Source: JAEUMG01 sp046349315 (GTDB taxonomy: Bacteria; Pseudomonadota; Alphaproteobacteria; Rhizobiales; Aestuariivirgaceae). From it: DNA of 64,000 nucleotides. The position numbers and the translations under genes are program-made. The stretch is from NCBI GenBank assembly GCA_046349315.1, contig JAXMCQ010000026.1, forward strand, positions 1 to 64,000. The letters run 5' to 3'. Positions 39,516 through 48,534 of this stretch are shown here, in pieces. The notes beneath the pieces are model-generated. The model worked only from the letters and a program-made list of their open reading frames with translations, made no database searches and was not told the DNA's origin. Positions within the stretch are counted from its first letter, which is position 1. Each line of letters opens with the position of its first letter.

Positions 39516-40105
39516 AGGTGATCGGTCTCACCGGCTCGATCGCCATGGGAAAAAGCGAGACCGCGCGCCTGTTTGCCGAACTGGGCGTGCCGGTTTTCGA
39601 TTCCGATGCCGCCGTTCATGTCCTCTATGCGAAAGACGGTGATGCAGTTGCGCCGCTGCGCAAGGCCTTTCCGCAAGCCGTCATCGACGGTGCCGTCGAC
39701 CGCAAACGCCTGTCGGAAATCCTCACCCGCGAACCGCAGCGTCTGGGCGAACTCGAGGCGGTCGTTCATCCGCTCGTTCGCCGCGCTCAAGAGCAATTTC
39801 TCGCCGAACACCGCGCCAAGGGCACAGCCTTTGTCCTCCTCGACATTCCCCTGCTCTTCGAGACGCAGCGCGAGAAGGATGTCGATATTATTGTCGTCGT
39901 TTCCGCTCCAGCCGATGTCCAGCGGGAACGCGCCTTGGCCCGTCCCGGCATGACGGTGGAAAAGCTCGAAACTATCCTCGCCCGCCAGATGCCGGATGCC
40001 GAAAAGCGCCGGCGCGCCGATTTCATTGTGGATGGTGCGAGGGGTCTCGATCATGCACGCGCGCAAGTAAGGCATATTCTGGATACACTGGCAGCCGGAT
40101 CCTGA
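39512..40105 (+). CDS. coaE: dephospho-CoA kinase
   Basis: Last enzyme of coenzyme A synthesis, 197 residues. The P-loop is GSIAMGKSE at 7-15 in MKVIGLTGSIAMGKSETAR. Catalytic Asp is in FDSDAAVH, and the lid region with HPLVRRAQ and the LDIPLLFE block are all present. Overlaps aroE by 4 bases and lies 2 bp before dnaQ; this aroE-coaE-dnaQ order is conserved in Rhizobiales and next to the origin. Confidence 0.96.
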   Translation: MKVIGLTGSIAMGKSETARLFAELGVPVFDSDAAVHVLYAKDGDAVAPLRKAFPQAVIDGAVDRKRLSEILTREPQRLGELEAVVHPLVRRAQEQFLAEHRAKGTAFVLLDIPLLFETQREKDVDIIVVVSAPADVQRERALARPGMTVEKLETILARQMPDAEKRRRADFIVDGARGLDHARAQVRHILDTLAAGS

Positions 40106-40107
40106 TC

Positions 40108-40800
40108 ATGCGCGAAATCATCCTCGATACCGAAACCACCGGCCTCGATCCGGCCCAGGGCCATCGCATTGTCGAGATCGGCGCGATCGAACTCGTCAAT
40201 CACATCCCGAGCGGCAAGCGCTATCACGTCTATATCGATCCCGGCCGCGACATGCCGGCCGAAGCCGAGGCCGTGCATGGCCTGAGTACCGCTTTTCTCA
40301 AGGGCAAACCGCTTTTCTCAGCGATTGTCGACGAATTCCTCGACTTCATCGCCGATGCGCCGCTCGTCATGCACAATGCCAATTTCGACCTGGGCTTTCT
40401 CAATTGGGAGTTGACCGCGGTCAAACGGGCGCAATTGCCGCCCGAGCGCATCGTCGACACTTTGATGCTCGCCCGCAAGCGCCATCCCATGGGTCCCAAC
40501 AGTCTCGACGCCTTGTGCAAGCGCTATGGCATCGACAATTCACGCCGCGACAAGCACGGCGCGTTGCTCGATGCCGAACTCCTGGCCGAGGTCTATCTCG
40601 AATTGACCGGCGGCCGCCAATCTGCGTTGACTTTGGCGACGGCTGCTGCAATCGAACGCCGCGCCGTAATCAGGCAGCGCGTGACATTGGTGAGGCCAAA
40701 CCCGCTGCCGCCGCGTATTAGCGGCGCGGAGTACGAAGCCCATGCCAAGCTCATCGCCGAGATCGGCGACAAAGCCATTTGGCTGCGCTGGACGAACTAG
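40108..40800 (+). CDS. dnaQ: DNA polymerase III subunit epsilon (3'-5' proofreading exonuclease)
   Basis: Proofreading exonuclease of 230 residues in the replicative polymerase core. DEDDh residues: Asp 7 and Glu 9 in ILDTETTGLDP, Asp in HNANFDLGFL, and the final His/Asp in KHGALLDAELLAEVYLEL. The C-terminal tail, which ties the subunit to the alpha subunit, includes a short Gln/Leu region. Last gene of the origin-proximal plus-strand operon; convergent with secB with only 3 bp between stop codons. Confidence 0.96.
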   Translation: MREIILDTETTGLDPAQGHRIVEIGAIELVNHIPSGKRYHVYIDPGRDMPAEAEAVHGLSTAFLKGKPLFSAIVDEFLDFIADAPLVMHNANFDLGFLNWELTAVKRAQLPPERIVDTLMLARKRHPMGPNSLDALCKRYGIDNSRRDKHGALLDAELLAEVYLELTGGRQSALTLATAAAIERRAVIRQRVTLVRPNPLPPRISGAEYEAHAKLIAEIGDKAIWLRWTN

Positions 40801-40803
40801 AGA

Positions 40804-41358
40804 TCAGGCGGTCGCGGCCGACTGCTGCGCCATGCGCTTCTGATACATGCCGGCGAAATCGATGGGATCGAGCATCAGGGGCGGGAAACCACCCTGCCGC
40901 GTTGCTTCCGCCAGGATCTGCCGCGCAAACGGAAACAGCATGCGCGGGCATTCGACGAGAACCGCTGGGTGCAGCATGTTGGCCGGGAAATTCTCAAGCC
41001 GGAACAGCCCGGCATATTTCATCTCGGCGGCAAAGATAATTTTGCCTTGCGCCTGCGCTTTGGCCTCGAGCTGCAATTCGACTTCGAAATCGGTCGGCGC
41101 AAGATTGCGTGCGTTGACATTGACGCCGATGCTGATCTCGGGTGCTGCTGCCTGGGCTCCGAGCGATTGCGGTGCGGCCGGGTTTTCGAAACTCAGATCC
41201 TTCAAATACTGCGCGAGGATGCGCATCGAGGGCTGCACGCCCGGCTGGCCGCCAGGCGCTGCCTCTGCGCTTGCCAGTTCCGGCGCCATCGCCTGCGTAA
41301 CATCCATTTCTTCGCCTTCCGGCTCGTTGGTCGAACCGCCATTTGCTGATTTTGCCAC
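40804..41358 (-). CDS. secB: protein-export chaperone SecB
   Basis: Tetrameric cytosolic chaperone of 184 residues that keeps preproteins unfolded for SecA. The SecB core starts near residue 45 (MRILAQYLKDLSFENP) and includes MKYAGLFRLENFP, ECPRMLFPFARQILAEATRQGGFPPL split by me at residue 140, and PIDFAGMY. The N-terminal 40 residues are Gln/Pro/Ala-rich and longer than in E. coli SecB; ATG at residue 18 (MDVTQAM) could be used instead. Monocistronic and convergent with dnaQ. Confidence 0.95.
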   Translation of the reverse strand: MAKSANGGSTNEPEGEEMDVTQAMAPELASAEAAPGGQPGVQPSMRILAQYLKDLSFENPAAPQSLGAQAAAPEISIGVNVNARNLAPTDFEVELQLEAKAQAQGKIIFAAEMKYAGLFRLENFPANMLHPAVLVECPRMLFPFARQILAEATRQGGFPPLMLDPIDFAGMYQKRMAQQSAATA

Positions 41359-41472
41359 GCGCTTTGCCTTCTACTTCTGGAATTGTCTGAGGGCGGATGC
41401 CTCGCTCCCGCCTGCGCCCGCCCGGCTTGCGGCGGGATTACATGACTTGGCCGGCCGCCGCAAGGCGATTGG

Positions 41473-41943
41473 CTAGGCCTGCCAGGGTGAGTCCCTGTTT
41501 GGCTTGGGCTCGGAAGTGATGTCGATCACCTCGCCTTCGATGACCGGCGCAGGCGAGCGGCGCCGGCCGTCGGTCCAGATGTGGGTTTCACTGACGACGA
41601 CATGGCTGCGCAGGCGATTGACGACCAGGTGGCGTACGGGAGGCAGGAGCAGCGCGATCGCCGCAATATCGCTGAGGAACCCCGGCAGGATCAAAAGCAG
41701 GCCCGCGACATAGATGAGCGCCCCGTCTGCCGCATTAACTTCACGCAATGATCCGCCATTGAGAGCGCCGCGCAGGCCGTTCAAGGTGCGTATTCCTTGC
41801 CGCCGGATGATCGCAGCACCTACAAACATGGCCGCAATGACCGCCAGAACGACCGTTAGCGCCCCGAACGCTTCGCCCGCCTTGATGAAAACCCAAATTT
41901 CGGCGGCAATTCCGCCAATTAGGATCAATGGAAAGAAGCGCAA
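41473..41943 (-). CDS. fxsA: FxsA family membrane protein
   Basis: Small inner-membrane protein of 156 residues. Two or three hydrophobic segments occur in the first 100 residues (FPLILIGGIAAEIWVFI, ALTVVLAVIAAMFVGAAII, YVAGLLLILPGFLSDIAAIA), with the family pattern GGxLLIxPGFxSD. A polar C-terminal tail follows. In E. coli, excess FxsA relieves exclusion of phage T7 by F; its normal role is unknown. Divergent from the tim44-like gene. Confidence 0.88.
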   Translation of the reverse strand: MRFFPLILIGGIAAEIWVFIKAGEAFGALTVVLAVIAAMFVGAAIIRRQGIRTLNGLRGALNGGSLREVNAADGALIYVAGLLLILPGFLSDIAAIALLLPPVRHLVVNRLRSHVVVSETHIWTDGRRRSPAPVIEGEVIDITSEPKPNRDSPWQA

Positions 41944-42066
41944 AGTGACCGTTTCTCCTCAAAGCAAGGTTTGGACCTGGCTCGCTCGCTACTATATAAG
42001 GGTTCGAGGTGTCCGGTTTCAAATCCGGCGCCCGGCCGTCCCAGTCAAAGATCGCTAAGAGACGCA

Positions 42067-42804
42067 ATGAACGAGGCTTTCGATCCGCTCAACCTGCTGA
42101 TACTCGCCATCGCGGTGGTGATCTTCTTCCGTTTGCGCTCGGTCCTCGGGCGGCGGACCGGGAATGAGCGCCCGCCTTTTGACCCGTTTGCGGCCCGCCG
42201 TCGTAACAATAACGACAATGGCAAGCCGGGCCGGCCGGAAGAAGCGAGCGGAAACGTCATTTCTTTGCCGCGCGATCGCACCGCTGAGGCGAAGCCGGCG
42301 GACGCCGAACCGGCAGCGCCGGTCTGGGCCGGTTTTGCCGAGCAGGGATCGGCACTTGCTGCGGGTTTGGAGCGCATTGCCGCGGCTGATCGCGATTTTT
42401 CACCGGCGACCTTTATCGCCGGGGCCAAGGTTGCCTATGAAATGGTGGTGACCGCCTTCGCCCAAGGCGACAAGCCGACTCTCAAGAATCTTCTATCGCG
42501 GGAAGTTTATGATGGCTTTGCGGGTGCCATCGACAATCGTGAAAAGGCTGGCGAAAAGCTCGACTCGCGCTTCGTTGGCATTGACAAGGCCGATTTGGTC
42601 TCGGCCGAGCTCAATGGCCGCAAGGCGCTTGTCACCGTGAAATTCGTGAGCGAATTGATTTCTGCGACCACGAACCGCGCCGGCGAGGTGATCGACGGCG
42701 ACCCGAAACAGATCCGCGAGATCACCGATGTGTGGACCTTCGAACGCGATACCGGCTCGCGCGATCCGAACTGGAAACTGGTGGCAACGGAATCCCCGGC
42801 CTGA
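42067..42804 (+). CDS. Tim44-like domain protein (TimA type)
   Basis: Single-span membrane protein of 245 residues. A helix LNLLILAIAVVIFFRL (about 7-22) anchors it, followed by an RRRNNND-rich linker, then a Tim44-like domain (about 95-245) with FIAGAKVAYEMVVTAFAQGD and a C-terminal DVWTFERD. Bacterial Tim44-like proteins are the presumed ancestors of the mitochondrial import component; their own role is unsettled. ATG 42067 gives the natural N-terminus. Ten bases before mltA, so one operon. Confidence 0.9.
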   Translation: MNEAFDPLNLLILAIAVVIFFRLRSVLGRRTGNERPPFDPFAARRRNNNDNGKPGRPEEASGNVISLPRDRTAEAKPADAEPAAPVWAGFAEQGSALAAGLERIAAADRDFSPATFIAGAKVAYEMVVTAFAQGDKPTLKNLLSREVYDGFAGAIDNREKAGEKLDSRFVGIDKADLVSAELNGRKALVTVKFVSELISATTNRAGEVIDGDPKQIREITDVWTFERDTGSRDPNWKLVATESPA

Positions 42805-42813
42805 GGCAAGCCT

Positions 42814-43974
42814 GTGGCGAAACGGCTTGCCGCGCTGGTCCTTATCCTCGTGACGCTTGTTACGCCGGCGCTGGCGCGCGCCAATTTCGAAGCGGTGAGC
42901 TTCGCTGCGCTCAATGGCTGGAACGACGATGATCACGAGGCGGCGCTTACCGCCTTCCGTCGTTCCTGCGAGGAAATCATCAATCACGGCCGCGGCTTTG
43001 CCCGCCCGGTCCAATATGGCGGCGCGCGGGCCGACTGGCTGAGCGTGTGCCGCAAGGCGCAGAAGACATCGGATGCGCGGAAGTTTTTCGAAACCGAAAT
43101 GACTGCCTTGCGGGTCAGTGATTCCGACCGCCCCGAAGGCTTGTTCACCGGTTATTTCGAGCCCGAAGCGCTGGGCAGCCGCACGCCCAGCAAGGAATAT
43201 TCGGTCCCGATCTACGCCAAGCCGACTGATCTCGTGATCTTCGATGCCAAGGAGCAGAAGGCGACCGGCGGCTTACGCTATGGCCGCTATGTCGACGGCA
43301 AACCGACGGCCTATTTTACCCGCCGCGAGATTGAAGAGGGCGCACTTCAGGGACGCGGACTCGAAATCGTCTGGCTCAGATACTGGTCGGATGCCTTCTT
43401 CATCCAGGTGCAGGGTTCGGCGCGCATCAGGTTCGCTGACGGTACCAGCACCCGCCTCGCCTTTTCCGCCAAGACTGGCCTGCCTTATACGGCGATTGGT
43501 GGCCTATTGGTCGAGCGCGGCGAAATCGCCAAGGAAGCGCTCTCGATGCAGACGATCCTGGCGTGGATGCGCAAGGACCCGAAGGCGGCACGCGAATTGA
43601 TGTGGGAAAACAAGTCCTTTGTCTTCTTTCGCGAATTGGACCTGCCTAACCCCGACTTGGGAGCGCCGGGTGCCCAGATGGTGCAATTAACCCCGTTGCG
43701 CAGCCTTGCCGTCGATCGTGGATTGTGGGCCTTCGGCACGCCGGTGTGGGTCGATAGCTACGTGCCGGCGGAAAACGGCGGGAAGGGGCCGCCTTTCCGG
43801 CACCTGATGATCGCGCAGGATACCGGCACCGCAATCAAGGGCGCGGTGCGTGGCGATGTCTTTTGGGGTTGGGGTGTTGAGGCCGCTCGTAACGCCGGTC
43901 ACATGAAGAGCGAGGGCAGCATGACCGTCCTGCTGCCCAAGGCTCTGGCGCGCAAGCTCCTTGCCCAGCAATGA
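42814..43974 (+). CDS. mltA: membrane-bound lytic murein transglycosylase A
   Basis: Lytic transglycosylase of 386 residues that cleaves the glycan strand of peptidoglycan to 1,6-anhydro ends. The signal peptide spans about 1-22 (cleavage after ALA). The MltA domain has FTGYFEPEALGSR and LRYGRYVDG, and the C-terminal 3D domain holds the catalytic Asp in MIAQDTGTAIKGAVRGDVF. No lipobox cysteine is visible near the signal end, so it may be soluble in the periplasm. Overlaps the Smr gene by 4 bases. Confidence 0.93.
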   Translation: MAKRLAALVLILVTLVTPALARANFEAVSFAALNGWNDDDHEAALTAFRRSCEEIINHGRGFARPVQYGGARADWLSVCRKAQKTSDARKFFETEMTALRVSDSDRPEGLFTGYFEPEALGSRTPSKEYSVPIYAKPTDLVIFDAKEQKATGGLRYGRYVDGKPTAYFTRREIEEGALQGRGLEIVWLRYWSDAFFIQVQGSARIRFADGTSTRLAFSAKTGLPYTAIGGLLVERGEIAKEALSMQTILAWMRKDPKAARELMWENKSFVFFRELDLPNPDLGAPGAQMVQLTPLRSLAVDRGLWAFGTPVWVDSYVPAENGGKGPPFRHLMIAQDTGTAIKGAVRGDVFWGWGVEAARNAGHMKSEGSMTVLLPKALARKLLAQQ

Positions 43975-44549
43975 GCCGCAAGCCCTATCAGGCGCCCGAC
44001 CATGATCTATGGGTTGAAGTCGCGCGCACATTGAAGCCCTTGGGCAGGCGGGCACGCAAAGAGGCCGATTCCCCGAAGCCTGCCACCAAGACCGGCACGA
44101 AGACACAGCCTCCCGCCGAAACCCGATCCGTTGTTGAGATTCCGCGGCCGCCGCGGTCGGGGCCGCCGCAATTATCGGGCTTCGACCGGCGTACGAGCCA
44201 GCGCTTGATGCGTGGACAAGCCGAGATCGAGGCGCGGCTCGACCTGCATGGCACCGGTATCGAGATGGCGCGACATCGCCTCTTCGGCTTTCTCAACCAG
44301 TCGCGCAGTGCCGGGCATCGGCTCGTGCTGGTCATAACCGGTAAGGGTGCCTCGCCTTTCGCGCGCCACACGCTCCATGGCGCCGAGCATTTCCATGCGC
44401 CGGAGCGCGAAGGCCGGCTGCGCCGCTCACTCACCGAATGGCTGCACGAACCGGAATTCCGCACCCTCGTTTCGGGTTTCCAGCCGGCTCATCCCAAGCA
44501 TGGCGGCGGCGGCGCGTTTTACGTAAAGCTCAGGCGCATAAGGCCATGA
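43971..44549 (+). CDS. Smr domain protein
   Basis: Protein of 192 residues with a charged N-terminal tail (1-85) and a C-terminal Smr (small MutS-related) domain. The key LDLHG motif is in EARLDLHGTGIEMARHRL near 84-101, and the LVLVITGKG strand and HPKHGGGGAFYVKLRR end mark the domain. Smr domains can nick DNA or cleave RNA; this family lacks the MutS2 part, and its task is unknown. Translation is coupled to mltA upstream and to the XRE regulator downstream (ATGA overlap). Confidence 0.9.
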   Translation: MSRKPYQAPDHDLWVEVARTLKPLGRRARKEADSPKPATKTGTKTQPPAETRSVVEIPRPPRSGPPQLSGFDRRTSQRLMRGQAEIEARLDLHGTGIEMARHRLFGFLNQSRSAGHRLVLVITGKGASPFARHTLHGAEHFHAPEREGRLRRSLTEWLHEPEFRTLVSGFQPAHPKHGGGGAFYVKLRRIRP

Positions 44550-44917
44550 CGCCCTTCGGCGAGCGCATGCGCAAACTGCGCGCCGAGCGCGGCCTCACCC
44601 TCAAGCAGATGGCCGAGGATATCGGCGTTTCGAGCGCCTATCTCTCGGCGCTTGAGCATGGCCGCCGCGGCCGGCCAGGCTGGCATCTCGTCCAGCGCAT
44701 CATCACTTACTTCAACATCATCTGGGACGAAGCCGAGGATGTCGCACGATTGGCGCGCATCTCGCATCCGCGCGTGGTGATCGATACGTCGGGTCTCGAT
44801 CCGCGCGCCACCGAATTTGCCAATCGCCTCTCGGACGAGATCGCAAGGCTCGATCGCAAGGCGCTCGATGAACTCTCGGGTGTTCTGGCGAAGGCGACGG
44901 TTCGCCTCAAAGGATGA
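44546..44917 (+). CDS. XRE-family helix-turn-helix regulator
   Basis: Small DNA-binding protein of 123 residues. HTH_XRE covers about residues 5-62 with MRKLRAERGLTLKQMAED as first helices and VSSAYLSALEHGRRG as the recognition region. The C-terminal helical part (about 65-123) has no named domain; it may oligomerise. The start ATG overlaps the Smr stop, so it closes the tim44-mltA-smr operon. Its 3' end overlaps the hslU end by 11 bases on the other strand. Targets unknown. Confidence 0.87.
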   Translation: MTPFGERMRKLRAERGLTLKQMAEDIGVSSAYLSALEHGRRGRPGWHLVQRIITYFNIIWDEAEDVARLARISHPRVVIDTSGLDPRATEFANRLSDEIARLDRKALDELSGVLAKATVRLKG

Positions 44918-46211
44918 ACTTTGACAGATCCGTATTGCGCGCTAGGTCGCCGATATTACGCTCGACGAAAGCGGCATCGACAGTGATCGTCTCGCCTGCC
45001 TTGTCGGTGGCGGTGAAGCTCACCTCGTCGAGCACCCGCTCCATCACGGTTTGAAGCCGCCGCGCGCCGATATTTTCAATCGATCCATTGATCTCGGCCG
45101 CGACATTGGCGAGTGCCGAAATACCGTCATCGGTGAAATCGAGCGTAACACCTTCGGTCTCGAGCAAGGCCTTATATTGCTTGATAAGGCTTGCTTCCGG
45201 TTCGGTGAGGATGCGCCGGAAATCCTCTTTGGAGAGCGCTTTGAGTTCGACGCGAATCGGCAGTCGCCCTTGCAGTTCGGGGAGAAGGTCGGACGGCTTC
45301 GCAATGTGGAAGGCGCCCGAGGCGATGAAGAGAATATGATCGGTCTTGACCGGCCCGTGCTTGGTCGAAACCGTCGTGCCTTCGATCAAGGGCAATAGAT
45401 CGCGCTGCACGCCTTCGCGGCTGACATCGGCGCCCTGGCGTTCGGAGCGCGCGCAGATCTTGTCGATTTCATCGAGAAACACGATGCCGTTATTCTCGAC
45501 CGCATCGATCGCTTCCTGAACGATCTGCTCATTGTCGAGCAATTTGTCGCTTTCCTCGGCGACGAGAATTTCATGGCTTGCCTTGACCGACAGGCGCCGC
45601 GTCTTGGTGCGCCCGCCAAACGCCTTGCCGAACATTTCGGAAAGATTGATCACGCTTGCCGATGAGCCGGGCATGCCGGGAATATCGAAGCTCGGCATCC
45701 CGCCGGTATCGGCGACCTGCACTTCGATCTCACGGTCGTCGAGTTCGCCGGAGCGCAATTTGCGCCGGAACGTCTCGCGCGTCGATTCGGAAGCATTCTG
45801 CCCGACCAGGGCATCGATGACCCGCGCTTCGGCATTGAGATGCGCTTGCGCCTCGACATCCTTGCGCCGCGCCGTGCGCACCATGCCGATGCCGGCTTCG
45901 ACCAGATCGCGGATCATCTGTTCGACATCGCGCCCGACATAGCCGATCTCGGTGAATTTCGTCGCCTCGACCTTGATGAACGGCGCATTGGCAAGACGCG
46001 CGAGGCGGCGCGCGATCTCGGTCTTGCCGACGCCCGTCGGCCCGATCATCAGGATGTTCTTGGGCATCACCTCTTCACGCAAGGGTCCGGTCAATTGCTT
46101 GCGCCGCCAGCGGTTGCGCAATGCGATGGCAACCGCGCGCTTGGCGTCCTTTTGGCCAACGATATGGCGATCGAGTTCGGAAACGATCTCGCGAGGCGTA
46201 AAATCTGTCAT
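44907..46211 (-). CDS. hslU: ATP-dependent protease ATPase subunit HslU
   Basis: Clp/AAA+ unfoldase of 434 residues that feeds HslV. Walker A is GPTGVGKTE at 57-65 and Walker B VFLDEIDKI. The I-domain (about 110-240) bears the family spread, and the C-terminus ends in DLSKFIL, the tail that docks in HslV. ATG 46211 (MTDFTPREIVSEL) is the family start; the longer frame is not conserved. hslV lies upstream but separated by a membrane-protein gene, with 7 bp between that gene and hslU. Confidence 0.96.
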   Translation of the reverse strand: MTDFTPREIVSELDRHIVGQKDAKRAVAIALRNRWRRKQLTGPLREEVMPKNILMIGPTGVGKTEIARRLARLANAPFIKVEATKFTEIGYVGRDVEQMIRDLVEAGIGMVRTARRKDVEAQAHLNAEARVIDALVGQNASESTRETFRRKLRSGELDDREIEVQVADTGGMPSFDIPGMPGSSASVINLSEMFGKAFGGRTKTRRLSVKASHEILVAEESDKLLDNEQIVQEAIDAVENNGIVFLDEIDKICARSERQGADVSREGVQRDLLPLIEGTTVSTKHGPVKTDHILFIASGAFHIAKPSDLLPELQGRLPIRVELKALSKEDFRRILTEPEASLIKQYKALLETEGVTLDFTDDGISALANVAAEINGSIENIGARRLQTVMERVLDEVSFTATDKAGETITVDAAFVERNIGDLARNTDLSKFIL

Positions 46212-46218
46212 GTTACTC

Positions 46219-47274
46219 TTAGGACGATCTGATGACGGGGAAGTGTGAGGCGAATGATTGAGGCAACGGCCGCATGACGAAGGCGCGCGCCCTCTGCCAG
46301 CCGACGCCGAGAAGGACGACGGCACCGCCGATGACGACGAGCGTCGCCCAGAGCGCATTGCCCTCCCCGGCAATGGCGCCGATGCCGGAAATGATACTGG
46401 CGCCGACATAGATCAGCGACGAGACGAGAAAAGCGCGCCGATCCACGATAAGCGCAATCAGCACGAAGACTGCGACCGCCGCGAGCGTCGCCACATTGGC
46501 CATGAGGTCGACGAGGTTGAGCGAAGAGATGAGGCTTACCACCGGGTGAACGATAAGTGGCGCAGCCGCGAGGATCAGCCAGAAGGCGCAGTCGGCGCGG
46601 CGCGTCAGGCGCTCGCGGTCCGACATGTCGAAGCGCAAGCCCACCGCAAACACGACGAGGCCGACGACGAGGAGCACGATATTGAGAACCCCCTTGTCGG
46701 GAAGGCCAATCGCGCGATCGACGAACATGATGATGAGAGGTATCGAACTTCCGACGATGAGGAGCAGCGAAAACGGCAAGCGGAAGCGCACATAGAACGC
46801 GATCGAAGCGAACAGCAAGGCCAGACACACTATGAGGCTCTCGCCATGCAGGAAAGACGGCAAGTAATCGACATCGACACTATGCGTCGGAAGGAGAGAG
46901 ATATACCGCCCGGCCAGCATCACCACCGCAAACGTAAAGAGGACGGCGAGCACGATGCTCGGCAAAGTATAGCGCTTGATCGCGGTCAAATACTCGGCAA
47001 GTCCCCACACGATCACCGGGAAAGCCCATGACATCTGGATCGCAAATTGGGTCTCGCCGCTGCTGGCGGTGGTGAGCCCGACGCCGAGCAAGACGACGCC
47101 GAGCGCGATGAAGAATTCGTTGAAGCTCCTCATGAAGACGAAGCGCTCGTCGCGCAAGGTTTGCGCCTGGCGCATTTCGTGGCGCTTGGCCGGTATGCTG
47201 AGCAGGCTTTCGGCTTGCGCCGCGGTGATGATGCCGCTGCGCACCGCCTCGTCGAGGTCGTTGCGTGTCAGCAT
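46219..47274 (-). CDS. DUF2157-like multi-pass membrane protein between hslV and hslU
   Basis: Integral inner-membrane protein of 351 residues with about ten hydrophobic helices after a soluble N-terminal 55 residues. The N-terminal part has a short helical motif with SGIITAAQAESLLSI, like the DUF2157 N-terminus. No catalytic motif is visible. It overlaps hslV by 7 bases and ends 7 bp from hslU, so it is probably translated as part of the hslV-hslU operon. In most genomes these two subunits are adjacent. Function unknown; transport or membrane-stress sensing is only a guess. Confidence 0.75.
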   Translation of the reverse strand: MLTRNDLDEAVRSGIITAAQAESLLSIPAKRHEMRQAQTLRDERFVFMRSFNEFFIALGVVLLGVGLTTASSGETQFAIQMSWAFPVIVWGLAEYLTAIKRYTLPSIVLAVLFTFAVVMLAGRYISLLPTHSVDVDYLPSFLHGESLIVCLALLFASIAFYVRFRLPFSLLLIVGSSIPLIIMFVDRAIGLPDKGVLNIVLLVVGLVVFAVGLRFDMSDRERLTRRADCAFWLILAAAPLIVHPVVSLISSLNLVDLMANVATLAAVAVFVLIALIVDRRAFLVSSLIYVGASIISGIGAIAGEGNALWATLVVIGGAVVLLGVGWQRARAFVMRPLPQSFASHFPVIRSS

Positions 47275-47813
47275 TCGAGGCTTTCGACGATGACCGAATC
47301 ATTGGTGTAGACGCAGATTTCAGCTGCGATCGCCATCGCCTTGCGGGCGATCGTCTCGGCATCCATGTCGGTCTCGATGAGCGCGCGCGCCGCGGCAAGC
47401 GCATAATTTCCCCCCGAACCGATGCCGATCAATCCATGCTCGGGCTCAAGCACGTCGCCGGTCCCGGTCAAGACCAGGCTTGCCTGCTTGTCGGCAACGA
47501 TCATCATGGCTTCAAGCCGCCTCAGATAGCGGTCCGTGCGCCAGTCCTTGGCAAGCTCGACGCAGGCGCGCGTCAGTTGGCCCGGAAACCGCTCGAGCTT
47601 GGCTTCCAGCCGCTCGAACAATGTGAATGCATCGGCCGTCGCTCCCGCAAATCCACCAATGACATCGCCCGACCCGATCCGGCGTACCTTGCGGGCATTG
47701 GATTTGATGATGGTCTGGCCGAGGCTGACTTGGCCATCCCCCGCGATGACGACCCGGTTGCCCTTCCGGAGGGTCAGGATCGTCGTACCATGCCAGTGTT
47801 CGGGTTCGCTCAT
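47268..47813 (-). CDS. hslV: ATP-dependent protease peptidase subunit HslV
   Basis: Proteasome-like threonine protease of 181 residues that forms two hexameric rings capped by HslU. A short prosequence (MSEPEHWHG) is followed by the catalytic TTILTLRKG; Thr 10 becomes the N-terminal nucleophile. VVIAGDGQVSLGQTIIK and FAGATADAFTLFERLE are family blocks, and GSGGNYALAAARAL is close to the C-terminus. Divergent from hisB across 127 bp. Confidence 0.96.
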   Translation of the reverse strand: MSEPEHWHGTTILTLRKGNRVVIAGDGQVSLGQTIIKSNARKVRRIGSGDVIGGFAGATADAFTLFERLEAKLERFPGQLTRACVELAKDWRTDRYLRRLEAMMIVADKQASLVLTGTGDVLEPEHGLIGIGSGGNYALAAARALIETDMDAETIARKAMAIAAEICVYTNDSVIVESLEC

Positions 47814-47940
47814 TGGGGTCCAGTTCGGCCGTTGTGACGGCGGTCATGTAGGCCTTCGGCGCCGGGAAGAAAAGCCGGGAGCCTTAGTAGCCTATTTATG
47901 TTGCGCCTGCTAAGAACCCGCCCGGAACGGGCAGGACCCC

Positions 47941-48534
47941 ATGCGTAAGGCGAGCGTAAAGCGTAAGACTGGCGAAACCGAGATTGCCGGTGCGGTCAAT
48001 CTTGACGGCACCGGCGCTTGTCGGATCGCGACCGGCGTCGGCTTTTTCGACCATATGCTGGAGCTTTTTGGCCGCCATGCGCTGATCGACCTTGAGGTCG
48101 AGGCCAAGGGCGACACCCATGTCGATTTCCACCACACGGTCGAAGATGTCGGGATCGCACTGGGCCAGGCGGTGGCCAAGGCGCTTGGCGACAAGAAGGG
48201 CATCCGCCGCTATGCGAGCCTCGATCTGCCGATGGACGAGACCTTGACCCGCGTCGCGCTCGACATTTCGGGTCGGCCCTACCTCGTCTTCCGCACCGTT
48301 TTCTCGCAGCCGAAAATCGGCGAATTCGACACCGAATTGGTGCGCGAATGGTTCCAGGCCTTCGCGATTAATGCCGGCGTAACGCTCCATGTCGAGACGC
48401 TTTACGGCGACAACAATCATCACATTGCCGAATCCTGCTTCAAGGGCTTGGCGCGCGCCTTGCGCGCCGCGGTCGAAATCGACCCGCGCCAAGAGGGTCG
48501 AATCCCCTCAACCAAGGGGTCATTGTCGGGCTGA
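47941..48534 (+). CDS. hisB: imidazoleglycerol-phosphate dehydratase
   Basis: Histidine-pathway dehydratase of 197 residues (monofunctional, no phosphatase domain). It has two half-repeats with Mn2+ ligands: GVGFFDHMLELFGRHA, DTHVDFHHTVEDVGI, and DNNHHIAESCFKGLARALR near the C-terminus. First gene of an eight-gene operon ending at coaA. The stop overlaps the next ATG by one base. Confidence 0.97.
   Translation: MRKASVKRKTGETEIAGAVNLDGTGACRIATGVGFFDHMLELFGRHALIDLEVEAKGDTHVDFHHTVEDVGIALGQAVAKALGDKKGIRRYASLDLPMDETLTRVALDISGRPYLVFRTVFSQPKIGEFDTELVREWFQAFAINAGVTLHVETLYGDNNHHIAESCFKGLARALRAAVEIDPRQEGRIPSTKGSLSG

Noticed and set aside
46212..46409. 66-codon N-terminal extension of HslU
   Set aside because: The conserved HslU start is MTDFTPREIV at 46211; the extension is Ser/Pro/Arg-rich and comes from the neighbouring gene.
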